From CAZLMW01 sp964560875 (lineage in GTDB: Bacteria > Myxococcota_A > UBA9042): 27,946 bases of DNA. Shown one piece after another: positions 8,701 through 16,305 of this stretch. The notes below the pieces were generated by a model that saw nothing but the letters and a program-made list of their open reading frames with translations, was not told the DNA's origin and searched no databases. A program made the position numbers and the translations under genes. The stretch spans positions 1 through 27,946 of the forward strand of contig CAZLMW010000105.1 of the NCBI GenBank assembly GCA_964560875.1. Reading direction: 5' to 3'. Within the stretch, counting starts at the first letter, position 1; each line of letters opens with the position of its first letter.

Positions 8701-9804
8701 TCGGATCCACCGGCTCGACGTTGATGGCGGTGACCTGCGCAGCCTTGACCTGCAGCTTCGCCTGACCGGACACGAGCCCGATATTTGCGGAGATGGTGGC
8801 GTCGCCCGCGCCGACGCCAATGGCCAACCCCTTCGCGTCGATGGTCGCGATCTTGGGTTCCGAAGACGTCCAGGTCACCGAATCGGTCACCGACTCCTTG
8901 GTCCCGTCGCTCATGGTCGCGATCGCCGCGAACGCCAACGAACCGCCGACTTGCACCGATCCGGAATCGGGCGTGATGGTGAGCGTCTGCAGCTTCTTGG
9001 TCGACACGGCGACCTGCGCGGTCGCCTGCGTGCCTTCAACCGTCGCTGTGACCGTCGCGCTGCCCGCGCCAACCCCCAGAGCCAGCCCGGCCTGCGAAAC
9101 CGAGATCACGTCCGGACTGCTGCTCGTCCACTTGGCGAGGTCGTTGATCTTCTTGGACGTGCCGTCGGCGAACTTGCCGGTCAAATCGAGGGAGAGAGAG
9201 GCGCCGATCGGGATGGTCGCGACCGCTGGTTCGAGCGTGAGGGCGACCAGTTTGCCGGGCAGCGAAGACCCGCCCGAACTCGAGCTGGAGGCGCCGCTGG
9301 ACGAGGCACCGCTGGACGATGCGCCGCTCGAAGACGCACCGCTCGATGATGCGCCGCTCGAAGACGCACCGCTCGACGAAGCCCCGCTGGATGAGGCACC
9401 GCTCGAAGAGGCCCCGCTGGATGATGCGCCGCTCGACGATGCGCCACTGGATGATGCGCCGCTCGACGAGGCTCCGGAGCTCGATGACGTGTCACCGACC
9501 GATCCACCGGCGTCCGGGGAGGCGTCAGAGGCGGAAGCTTGTGGCCCTTCAACGGCGGCGTCATCACTGCCGCATGCGGCGGCGGNNNNNNNNNNNNNNN
9601 NNNNNNNNNNNNNNNNNNNNNNNNNNNNNNNNNNNNNNNNNNNNNNNNNNNNNNNNNNNNNNNNNNNNNNNNNNNNNNNNNNNNNGCGGAAGCTTGTGGC
9701 CCTTCAACGGCGGCGTCATCACTGCCGCATGCGGCGGCGGACCATGCGAGCACGGAGACGATCGCGATATGAGCAAAAGTCTGTGTCTTTCCGGGCATTT
9801 TCAT
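5756..9804 (-). CDS. Giant lipoprotein with 13 Ig-like (Big_2) repeats, interrupted by assembly gap
   Basis: The start at 9804 (GGAG 6 nt upstream) gives MKMPGKTQTFAHIAIVSVLA followed by WSAAAC, a lipoprotein signal peptide with lipid-bearing Cys26. The frame then enters the 55 bp that is repeated on both sides of the N gap. If the gap and one copy (155 bp) are removed, the frame continues unbroken to TAA at 5756 and encodes 1297 residues. After a 13-unit pentapeptide GASSS-type linker come 13 tandem domains of about 90 residues. Each has the Big_2 pattern: LxxIxVxP at the start, a central FxDGTxxDVTxxxxWxSS, then GxAxGxATITAxxxG. Such domains form elongated adhesin-like rods. It is probably a surface-exposed stalk or adhesion lipoprotein. 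Domain 8 has an extra Gly-rich insertion (KGGGGGFGGGG). Confidence 0.92.
9288..9482. repeat. 13 x 15-bp minisatellite encoding the GASSS linker
   Basis: Thirteen 15-bp units run head to tail, for example gaggcaccgctggac and gatgcgccgctcgac. The last unit is diverged. On the minus strand they encode (GASSS)n between the lipobox and the first Ig-like domain. Variation is mostly at third codon positions, so the peptide is conserved more than the DNA. Confidence 0.95.
9531..9740. repeat. 55-bp exact duplicate flanking the N gap (assembly overlap)
   Basis: The 55 bp at 9531-9585 are identical to 9686-9740, directly abutting the 100 Ns on each side. Merging the two copies restores the reading frame of the Big_2 lipoprotein (3894 bp, 1298 codons including stop). 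This looks like two contigs ending in the same k-mer-sized overlap that were scaffolded instead of merged, not a biological repeat. Confidence 0.9.
9586..9685. other. Scaffold gap of exactly 100 N
   Basis: There are exactly 100 unknown bases, the usual placeholder for a gap of unknown size. It lies inside the Big_2 lipoprotein gene between the signal peptide and the linker. Confidence 0.99.
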
Positions 9805-9924
9805 CTCTTTCTCCAAACGACGGGCCGACGCGCAAGTGGGCATCGCCAACCCTGAAACGATGGCACAAGGTTATGTAGGAAATGTGAATCTGCGGCCGAC
9901 GCAAGGGTTGCACGGGTACAATTG

Positions 9925-9951
9925 GTCGTGCTGTGACACATGGCGCACGAC
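9925..9951. promoter_or_regulatory. Dyad in the Big_2 lipoprotein / mtnB divergent region
   Basis: GTCGTGC (9925-9931) and GCACGAC (9945-9951) form a perfect 7-bp inverted repeat. The 13-bp spacer itself contains TGTGACACA. It lies about 90-115 bp before mtnB in the 235-bp region between two divergent genes. It may be an operator or a transcribed hairpin. I see no convincing -35/-10 pair beside it. Confidence 0.35.
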
Positions 9952-10039
9952 TGCGGCGCAAATGCGAAAACGTTAAAACGAAAGAGGCTTTGCTGAGCCA
10001 CTGTCGTCTGCTAGAGAACCACGCCACCGGGGAGATGCC

Positions 10040-10708
10040 ATGAGCGGAGCTTTGATTCGCGAACAGATCTGCACGATGTGCCGTGACTTCTACAAGCTGG
10101 GCTGGGTCAGCGGGACCGGCGGTGGCATCGCGATTCGCGACGGCGAGACGATCTACATGGCGCCCAGCGGCGTCGAGAAAGAGAAGATCGAGCCGGCTGA
10201 TATCTTCGAACTCGATGCGGAAGGCGGCGTGTGCTCGCGGCCCGACGGCAAGTTCAAGCTCACCGCTTGCGCCCCGTTGTTCATGGCCGCGTTCAAGCAG
10301 CGAAACGCGGGCGCTGTCATCCACAGCCACAGCCTCGACGTCGTCCTCGCAACGACTCTTGTGCCGCCAGGCGAGCCGCTGATTCTCACACGACTCGAGA
10401 TGATGAAGGGGCTCTCCGGGGTCGGCTACTTCGACAGCCACCAGCTGCCCGTCATCGACAACACGGCGCTCGAACACGAGCTCGAAGACCGGCTCAGCCG
10501 CGCGATCGACGCGTTTGCCGATGCGACCGCGGTGCTCGTGCGCAACCATGGCGTCTACATCTGGGGCCGGGACGCCAGTCACGCGAAAACACAGGCTGAG
10601 TGCCTTGATTACCTCTGCCGCGCCAAGGTGCGCATGCACGCCGCCGGCATCGACCACACCGCCTTCGACCGCAGCGAGCCCGACGCACCGCCGGTCGCAA
10701 CCCCCTGA
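10040..10708 (+). CDS. mtnB: Methylthioribulose-1-phosphate dehydratase
   Basis: The 222-residue class II aldolase-fold protein matches MtnB, and more closely the animal APIP type. It dehydrates 5-methylthioribulose 1-phosphate in the methionine salvage pathway in the cytosol. Visible active-site features are a zinc pair H95 and H97 (VIHSHS), a third His at H170 (VRNHGVY), the catalytic Glu E120 in RLEMMKGL, and C77 in TACAPLF. The order and spacing match APIP (His115, His117, Glu139, His195, recalled from the literature). GGGGAG 5-6 nt upstream supports the start. mtnD follows 12 bp downstream, so the two form an operon. The intervening enolase-phosphatase gene mtnC is not present in this window. 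Confidence 0.95.
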   Translation: MSGALIREQICTMCRDFYKLGWVSGTGGGIAIRDGETIYMAPSGVEKEKIEPADIFELDAEGGVCSRPDGKFKLTACAPLFMAAFKQRNAGAVIHSHSLDVVLATTLVPPGEPLILTRLEMMKGLSGVGYFDSHQLPVIDNTALEHELEDRLSRAIDAFADATAVLVRNHGVYIWGRDASHAKTQAECLDYLCRAKVRMHAAGIDHTAFDRSEPDAPPVATP

Positions 10709-10720
10709 AAGGAGCCGCCC

Positions 10721-11161
10721 ATGCGCGCCTATTACCTGCACGATGACGCCGAAATCGGCGCCAAAACGTTGACCGAAGAGGGCATCTTGTACTGGCAGTT
10801 GTCTTCCGAAGAAGCCGAGTACGCCGCGGACCTGGCCGCCATCCGCGACGACCGCGGGTATGTGCAGATGGACCAGATCTACCTGGGTCCGGAGACGCCG
10901 AACCTCGACGCGCTCTGCAACAAGTTCTTCGTCGAGCACAGCCACGCAGACGAGGAGATCCGATTCGTCGTCGGCGGCAGCGGCATCTTCGACCTGAGGG
11001 ACAAGGACGACCGCTGGATGCGGGTGCACGTGGAGGCGGGCGATCTCGTCATCGTCCCGGCTGGCAAACATCACCGTTTCACGCTCGACGACGCGCAGAC
11101 CATCACCTGCAAGAGGCTGTTCAAAGATACGTCGGGCTGGCAGGCGATCGCCCGTGTCTGA
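10721..11161 (+). CDS. mtnD: Acireductone dioxygenase (ARD)
   Basis: The 146-residue cupin oxidises the acireductone 1,2-dihydroxy-3-keto-5-methylthiopentene. With Fe it yields the methionine precursor 2-keto-4-methylthiobutyrate, and with Ni the off-pathway products. The metal ligands are H73, H75 and E79 in EHSHADEEIRF plus H117 in GKHHRF. The 38-residue E-to-H spacing is the same as in Klebsiella ARD. The protein is shorter than many bacterial ARDs (about 180) because it lacks N- and C-terminal extensions. AGGAG lies 7-8 nt before the ATG. It is cotranscribed with mtnB and its stop is 20 bp from the stop of the convergent M49-like gene. Confidence 0.95.
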   Translation: MRAYYLHDDAEIGAKTLTEEGILYWQLSSEEAEYAADLAAIRDDRGYVQMDQIYLGPETPNLDALCNKFFVEHSHADEEIRFVVGGSGIFDLRDKDDRWMRVHVEAGDLVIVPAGKHHRFTLDDAQTITCKRLFKDTSGWQAIARV

Positions 11162-11181
11162 CGGCGAATCGTGACGACGCG

Positions 11182-12978
11182 CTATTCGGGCATCGACGTG
11201 TACATCGGGCTGATGTCGACCGGGAGGTTGCCGAGCTCGTTGAGCTTGTCGTGCACCTCGCCGGGCAGAATGCCGTACTGAATGATCAGACGGCCGGCGC
11301 CGGCATAGTCGCCGCGGGCGATGATCTGCAGGACCTCGGCGACGAGCTTGCGCACCGCGGGCTGCAGCGCGGGCGGGTTGACCTCGAACGTGCGCTTGGT
11401 CGGGTTGTAGCGGAACACCCACTCCTTCGCGAGGTAGTTGTAGATGACCGCCTTGGCGATGGTCTGCGGCGATGAACGCGCCAGGCGCGAGGCGTCAAAG
11501 AAGCTGGCCAGGAACGTCGCTGCCATGGCCGCATCGCTGTTCTTGGGGAAGACGCCCTTGTTGCGCAGGAACGCGTAGTTGAGCAACGCGATGGCCTCGC
11601 CCTTGACCAGCTCCATCAGCGTGTAGCGAGCTCGCAGGAGCTTGCGTGCGGTCGTCTTGCTGCCGTCGGGCTGCTCGATATTCATCGCCTGGACGCCGTG
11701 GGCGAACTGCCACGCGAGCAAGATGTCGAAGTACGCCTGGAAGGTGACCTGGTTGAACAGCTTCGTGCCGAAGACGCGGCGCGCGACAGGCTTTGCGAGC
11801 GCGTCGAATTTCGCCTTCACGACGTTCTTGAGGATGACGTTCTTGGTGCCGCGCGCGCTGCGGACGGACTGGTCGTTGGGCAGGACAAAGGCGCGAATCT
11901 GGTAGCCGGAGCGGGCGTCGCCGGCGGTGTAGAGGACGTTGCCGACCGTGATTCGAGACGGCTTGAGCATCTCGAAACGCGGACGAAGGTCCGGCGGGAT
12001 GGGCAGGTTCTCGATGAGCGCCTGGTGGTGCTTCATGAGGTGGACGAACCGCTTGGATTCGCGTTCGTCGCGCAGGTACACGATGGCTTCAAACGACGTC
12101 TTGAGGCCGAGCAGACGGTCTTCGTAGAACTCGTACGGTCCGATGGCCAGGTCGAGCGGGCAGTCGCCGGTCTCGAGCCACAGGATCTCGCTCGTCAGGT
12201 AGGAATCGTCCTGGAACGAGCGGGCGCGCGCCTTGAGGAAATCGGCGAGCCCCTGGCATCGGCAGTTCTTGGCGACGGGCGCGGCCCCTTCGGCAGCCGG
12301 CTTCTTTTCGACGCAACGATGAGCTGCAGCGGCGGCTGTGAGCGCCTTGGACGCCTTCTTGAGATCGGTGGAGAACGCCTTGCTGTAGGGCACCGTCGTC
12401 AGGCCTTTGCGGGTGCGTCGAATCACCGTGTACGGGTTGTAGACCTTCGGACGCACCGCCGGCTTCTTGGCCAGCCACTGGTCGATCTCGCGCTTGGAGA
12501 CGTCGCGCGGGTAGAAGTTGGCGCCGGCGGGTCGGGTGCGGGTGCCGAGAAACCGCGCGTCATCGTGGTGGCGGTCCCAGGGGCCGTAATGAATACCGAG
12601 CAGCCGCAGGAAGTCGGCCGCGGTCGCGTTCTTCTCGAAGCGGGCCATCTTCTGCAGCTCGGCGCGCATCTGCAGGCCGTTGGATGACATCTGCTGCCAG
12701 TAGACACGGTCGATCGCGTCCGCCGCGACGCGGATGTGCGGCAGCATCTTCTTGATATCGTGCGGAATGCGGTGCTTGGGCACGCCGAGCGAGACCTTGG
12801 GATACAGCGAGAGGCGGGCTTTGACCTGCGCGGGTGACACGGAGCGCTGAAGAAGCAGCTTTTTGCCGGAAACGCGACGCTCGCCCGCCTGCACAGGCAG
12901 CGCGAACGCCACGATGAGGGCGGCGCCGGTCAAGGTTAGAACAGAGCGACGGGCGCTCCTCAAATCGAGCCAGCGCAT
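11182..12978 (-). CDS. M49 (DPP III-like) peptidase homologue with degenerate zinc site
   Basis: The start at 12978 has GGAGG 7 nt upstream and gives a Sec signal peptide (cleavage after PVQA, residue 31). The mature protein is exported and about 567 residues long. The C-terminal half follows the bacterial M49-like family closely: KFDALAKPVARRV, then a helix ending AWQFAHG, then DGSKTTARKLL, YTLMELVKGE, RNKGVFPK, FLASFFDASR and a tail reading NLPVDISPMY. In active relatives the helix carries HExSHG and the second motif reads EExKAD/EECRAE. Here these positions read W423-Q424-F-A-H427 and E456-L457. The first His, the catalytic Glu and the third ligand are lost, so it is probably a pseudoenzyme. 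Family assignment is from recalled motifs. It is divergent from the PFK-2 gene. Confidence 0.82.
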   Translation of the reverse strand: MRWLDLRSARRSVLTLTGAALIVAFALPVQAGERRVSGKKLLLQRSVSPAQVKARLSLYPKVSLGVPKHRIPHDIKKMLPHIRVAADAIDRVYWQQMSSNGLQMRAELQKMARFEKNATAADFLRLLGIHYGPWDRHHDDARFLGTRTRPAGANFYPRDVSKREIDQWLAKKPAVRPKVYNPYTVIRRTRKGLTTVPYSKAFSTDLKKASKALTAAAAAHRCVEKKPAAEGAAPVAKNCRCQGLADFLKARARSFQDDSYLTSEILWLETGDCPLDLAIGPYEFYEDRLLGLKTSFEAIVYLRDERESKRFVHLMKHHQALIENLPIPPDLRPRFEMLKPSRITVGNVLYTAGDARSGYQIRAFVLPNDQSVRSARGTKNVILKNVVKAKFDALAKPVARRVFGTKLFNQVTFQAYFDILLAWQFAHGVQAMNIEQPDGSKTTARKLLRARYTLMELVKGEAIALLNYAFLRNKGVFPKNSDAAMAATFLASFFDASRLARSSPQTIAKAVIYNYLAKEWVFRYNPTKRTFEVNPPALQPAVRKLVAEVLQIIARGDYAGAGRLIIQYGILPGEVHDKLNELGNLPVDISPMYTSMPE

Positions 12979-13048
12979 CGGCAGGCCTCCAGCGAACGGG
13001 GTCGTTTTCTCGTACGCGCGATCATACAGTCCGCCGTCCAAAGTGACC

Positions 13049-14284
13049 ATGGGTGGCGAAATGGCGAGACGCAGCGACGGCCCAAGCAGCGAACAAGTCG
13101 CGATCGTAATGGTCGGTCTGCCGGCGCGCGGCAAGACGTTCCTGGCCAGCAAATTGGTCCGCTACCTGCGATGGCGCGGCTACGAGATCGAGACGTTCAA
13201 CGTCGGCGACTACCGACGCGAACACCTCGGCGCGCGGCAACCGGCCGACTTCTTCGACAGCAGCAACACAGAGGCTGTCCGCCGTCGCGACGCCGTGGCA
13301 CAGGTCGCACTCGGCGACATGCTCGCGTGGTTCAAGACCGGGGGCGAAGTCGGCATCTACGACGCCACGAACACGACACGAGACCGGCGCAAACTGGTCG
13401 CTGATCAATGCCGAAGCGCGGGACTGAACACGCTGTTCATGGAGTCGATCTGCAACGACGAGCAGCAGATCCTCGACAATATCCGCGCCACGAAGCTGCA
13501 GTTGCCCGACTACGACGGCGTCGACGACGAGATCGCCATCGCCGATTTTCGGGCGCGCATCCGCAAGTACGAAGAGGCGTACGAGACCGTCGGCGACGAC
13601 GAAGGCAGCTACATCAAGTACGTCGATGTCGGCAAACAGATCCTGGTCAACGACATCTCAGGCGTGCTTCCGGGGCGGCTCGTGTCGGTGCTGCTCAACT
13701 CGCACCTCGGCCAACGGCCCATCTACTTGTCTCGGCACGGAGAATCGACGTTCAACATCGAACAGCGCATCGGCGGCGACCCTCCCCTGACCGACCGCGG
13801 CGAATCCTACGCGACCAACCTGGCCGAACACCTTGTCGACACCTTCGACGAACAACCGGTCGTCTTGACCAGCACGCTCGTGCGCACCAGGCAAACGGCG
13901 TCCAAGCTCCCATGGCCGCACCACATGTGGCACCTGCTCGACGAAATCGACGCCGGCATCTGCGACGGGATGACGTACGCCGAGATCGCGGTCGACTTCG
14001 AACACGAATTCAAAGCGCGCAAGGCCGACAAGTTCTGGTATCGATACCCGCGCGGCGAGTCCTATGCCGACGTCATCGCGCGATTGGAGCCGGTGATTTT
14101 CGAGCTCGAGCGCTTGCGAAAACCCGTGGTGGTCATCGCGCACCAGGCCGTGCTGCGGGCCGTTTACGCGTATTTCAAAGACATGCAACCGAGCGAATGC
14201 CCGCACGTCCAAATGCCACTGCATACGGTGATCAAGCTGACGCCGGGCGAATATGGCTTCGAGGAAGACCGGATGGCACTGTAG
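13049..14284 (+). CDS. 6-phosphofructo-2-kinase / fructose-2,6-bisphosphatase
   Basis: This 411-residue bifunctional enzyme has the full eukaryotic PFKFB layout. The N-terminal kinase has Walker A GLPARGKT (residues 23-30), FNVGDYRRE, DATNTTRDRR and ESICNDEQQI. The C-terminal histidine-phosphatase domain has LSRHGES with the phospho-acceptor H230, RIGGDPPLTDRG, LLDEIDAGICDGMTYAEI, YRYPRGESYADVI, IAHQAVLRA and MPLHTVIKLTPGEYG. It would make and destroy fructose 2,6-bisphosphate, which in eukaryotes controls PFK-1 and FBPase-1. Both active sites look intact. The ATG at 13061, preceded by GGTGG, is an alternative start. A longer open frame to 12863 overlaps the divergent gene and is unlikely. 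The region between it and the M49-like gene is only 70 bp. Confidence 0.95.
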   Translation: MGGEMARRSDGPSSEQVAIVMVGLPARGKTFLASKLVRYLRWRGYEIETFNVGDYRREHLGARQPADFFDSSNTEAVRRRDAVAQVALGDMLAWFKTGGEVGIYDATNTTRDRRKLVADQCRSAGLNTLFMESICNDEQQILDNIRATKLQLPDYDGVDDEIAIADFRARIRKYEEAYETVGDDEGSYIKYVDVGKQILVNDISGVLPGRLVSVLLNSHLGQRPIYLSRHGESTFNIEQRIGGDPPLTDRGESYATNLAEHLVDTFDEQPVVLTSTLVRTRQTASKLPWPHHMWHLLDEIDAGICDGMTYAEIAVDFEHEFKARKADKFWYRYPRGESYADVIARLEPVIFELERLRKPVVVIAHQAVLRAVYAYFKDMQPSECPHVQMPLHTVIKLTPGEYGFEEDRMAL

Positions 14285-14312
14285 AGTCCGCGCGCCGACG
14301 ACCCGCGGCGCC

Positions 14313-14327
14313 GCCAAGACTCTTGGC
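14313..14327. promoter_or_regulatory. Palindrome upstream of map
   Basis: GCCAAGA-C-TCTTGGC is a perfect 7-bp dyad around one base, 53 bp before the methionine aminopeptidase start. It is operator-like. As RNA it could fold with a 5-nt loop, but no T-run follows, so it is not a typical terminator for the upstream gene. Confidence 0.3.
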
Positions 14328-14380
14328 CATCAACCTTTGCTCTGCTCCGAAATGGGCGGCGCGGCTCCAAAGGGGGGCGA

Positions 14381-15301
14381 ATGAACGGCAAACCCGGCCG
14401 AAATGATCCGTGTTGGTGCGGTTCGGGCAAGAAGTACAAGAAGTGCCACCTGCGCAGCGACGAATCCGGCGACACCGGCATGCAGGTGCCGTCCGCCAAG
14501 CTGCACCGACCATCGCGCAGCCACCTCGTGCTCACGCCCGCCGAACAAGACGCGATGCGGGCTGCCGGTGCGTTCAACGCCGAGCTGATGGACTTCATCC
14601 GACCGCATGTCACCGTCGGCGCGATTCCGGTCGAGCTCGACAAGATGATCCACGACTACACCGTCGACAACGGGCACGTCCCTGCCTGCCTCGGTTATCG
14701 CGGGTTTCCCAAGAGCTGCTGCATCAGCGTCAACGAGGTGGTCTGCCACGGGATCCCCGACCTGAAACCGCTCAAAGACGGCGACATCGTCAACCTCGAC
14801 CTGACCTCGATCATCGATGGATGGCACGGCGACCAGTCCGAGACATTCCTGGTCGGTGACGTCAGCGAACCCGCGCGAGCGCTCGCCCAGAACGCGTTCG
14901 AATGCCTCAACATCGGGATCGCTTCGGTCGGTCCAGGCACCCGAGTCGTCGAAATCGGACGGGCCATCAGCAAGCACGCGCACGCGTCTGGATTCAGCGT
15001 CGTCCGCGACTACCAGGGCCACGGAATCGGACGCGTCTTCCACCAAGAACCCGGAATTCCACACTTTCCCGACTTCCAAGCCGGGCAATTCGTGCTGGAA
15101 CCCGGCATGTGCTTCACGATCGAGCCGATGATCAACGCTGGCGTGTACCGGACTGTTCTCGATCGCGCCGACAAATGGACCGTGCGTACCCAGGACGGGC
15201 GCCTCTCCGCCCAGTTTGAGCACACGATCCTGATGACGGATGACGGGCCCGAAGTGCTGACGCGAACCAAGAACGGTCCCAAGCCCGGCGACTCGCTGTA
15301 G
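14381..15301 (+). CDS. map: Type I methionine aminopeptidase with N-terminal SEC-C zinc motif
   Basis: The 306-residue enzyme removes the initiator methionine from nascent proteins. Residues 6-23 form a SEC-C motif (GRNDPCWCGSGKKYKKCH; ligands C11, C13, C22, H23), like the zinc tail of SecA. It may help ribosome or partner binding. The catalytic domain follows, with metal ligands D140 (NLDLTS), D151 (GWHGDQS), the His of YQGHGIG, the Glu of FTIEPM and the Glu of QFEHTIL. All five are present. A GGGGGG run 3-4 nt before the ATG supports the start. The gene follows the PFK-2/FBPase-2 gene by 96 bp in the same direction. The family is certain; the function of the SEC-C extension is not. Confidence 0.96.
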   Translation: MNGKPGRNDPCWCGSGKKYKKCHLRSDESGDTGMQVPSAKLHRPSRSHLVLTPAEQDAMRAAGAFNAELMDFIRPHVTVGAIPVELDKMIHDYTVDNGHVPACLGYRGFPKSCCISVNEVVCHGIPDLKPLKDGDIVNLDLTSIIDGWHGDQSETFLVGDVSEPARALAQNAFECLNIGIASVGPGTRVVEIGRAISKHAHASGFSVVRDYQGHGIGRVFHQEPGIPHFPDFQAGQFVLEPGMCFTIEPMINAGVYRTVLDRADKWTVRTQDGRLSAQFEHTILMTDDGPEVLTRTKNGPKPGDSL

Positions 15302-15466
15302 CGAACATGGGCGCCTCCTGGCACCAGCTGCGTCTTTCACACGCCGTTGACATCCATTTCGTGGCCATTTCGCCGCGCCGGCACGCTGTCTTCACCCCCG
15401 CAAGCCACTTTGCTCATGGCCCAAAGGCGCCACGGGGAAACCCGGCGTCGGACCAGGAGACTCACG

Positions 15467-16267
15467 ATGCTTGTGACGCACCACGACAGCCTGTTTGCAA
15501 CCCGCGCCCTACGACCGCGCCGCCGCGAATACGCCCGCAGCGCGTTCCGCTTCGCCACGATGTTCGCGTCCACCGGTCTTTACGGTGCGTGGCTCGGCCT
15601 GGTTTCGGCGTGGCGCGGCGCGGATCCGACTCGCAGCGCGCGTCTGACGCAGCACTGGTCGCGACGTCTGCTCCGCGGCCTCGGCATCCGCGTACAGGTC
15701 TTCGGAACGCGCGACGACAGCGCCGCCATCCTGGTCGCCAACCACCGTTCGTATATCGACATCCCACTGGTCGCCGCCACGCGTCCCGTCGCTTTCCTGG
15801 CCAAATCGGAGATCTCCCGCTGGCCGGTCATCGGAACATGCGCCCGCGTTGCCGGCACTGTGTTCGTCCGACGCGGCGACACGGACAGTCAGCGCGAGGC
15901 GCGTGAGACCCTGCAGCAACGCGCAAGTCGCGGCGAAGCAGTCGCGCTCTTTCCCGAAGGCACGACGTTCGCTGGACCCGGCCACTTGCCGCTGCGACGC
16001 GGCATCTTCCACAGCGCTGTTAGCGCGGAAGTGGCCGTCGCGCCGGTCGCGCTCGTCTACCAGCATCGCGACCTGGCGTACGTCGACGACCACAGCTTCG
16101 TGCCGCATTTCCTCGACGTGATGCGCCGCCGCCGCCAGCGAGCGTTCGTCAGCTTCGGGCCAGCCATGCGCGGCGATTGCCCCTACGAGCTGCATGAACG
16201 CGTCACCGCCTGGATGACCCGCGAAACGGCACGCCTCGAGCGTCTCGCAACCGCCGAAGCGGCGTGA
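15467..16267 (+). CDS. plsC: 1-acyl-sn-glycerol-3-phosphate acyltransferase family protein
   Basis: The 266-residue membrane-associated acyltransferase has the two hallmark motifs. Block I is NHRSYID (H93 and D98) and block III is FPEGTTFAG (residues 162-170). A hydrophobic N-terminal helix at about 28-48 should anchor it. The family moves an acyl chain from acyl-ACP or acyl-CoA to lysophosphatidate. Relatives such as OlsA acylate aminolipids instead. The start at 15467 has GGAG 7 nt upstream. Upstream in-frame ATGs at 15347 and 15416 lack this. It is followed 38 bp later by a GNAT-like gene, with which it is probably cotranscribed. Whether it is the housekeeping PlsC or a specialised paralogue cannot be told from this window. 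Confidence 0.92.
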   Translation: MLVTHHDSLFATRALRPRRREYARSAFRFATMFASTGLYGAWLGLVSAWRGADPTRSARLTQHWSRRLLRGLGIRVQVFGTRDDSAAILVANHRSYIDIPLVAATRPVAFLAKSEISRWPVIGTCARVAGTVFVRRGDTDSQREARETLQQRASRGEAVALFPEGTTFAGPGHLPLRRGIFHSAVSAEVAVAPVALVYQHRDLAYVDDHSFVPHFLDVMRRRRQRAFVSFGPAMRGDCPYELHERVTAWMTRETARLERLATAEAA

Positions 16268-16305
16268 CCGACCGATTCCTCAACCTGCAACCCGTGGAGC
16301 AGACA

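Noticed and set aside
9719..11422. Long minus-strand frame (567 codons) opposite mtnB and mtnD
   Set aside because: mtnB and mtnD are unmistakable on the plus strand. The opposite frame is a high-GC shadow that also runs into the gap region.
14285..14380. Intrinsic terminator after the PFK-2/FBPase-2 gene
   Set aside because: The palindrome at 14313 leaves too short a loop for its full stem and has no T-run, so it was listed as a possible operator only.
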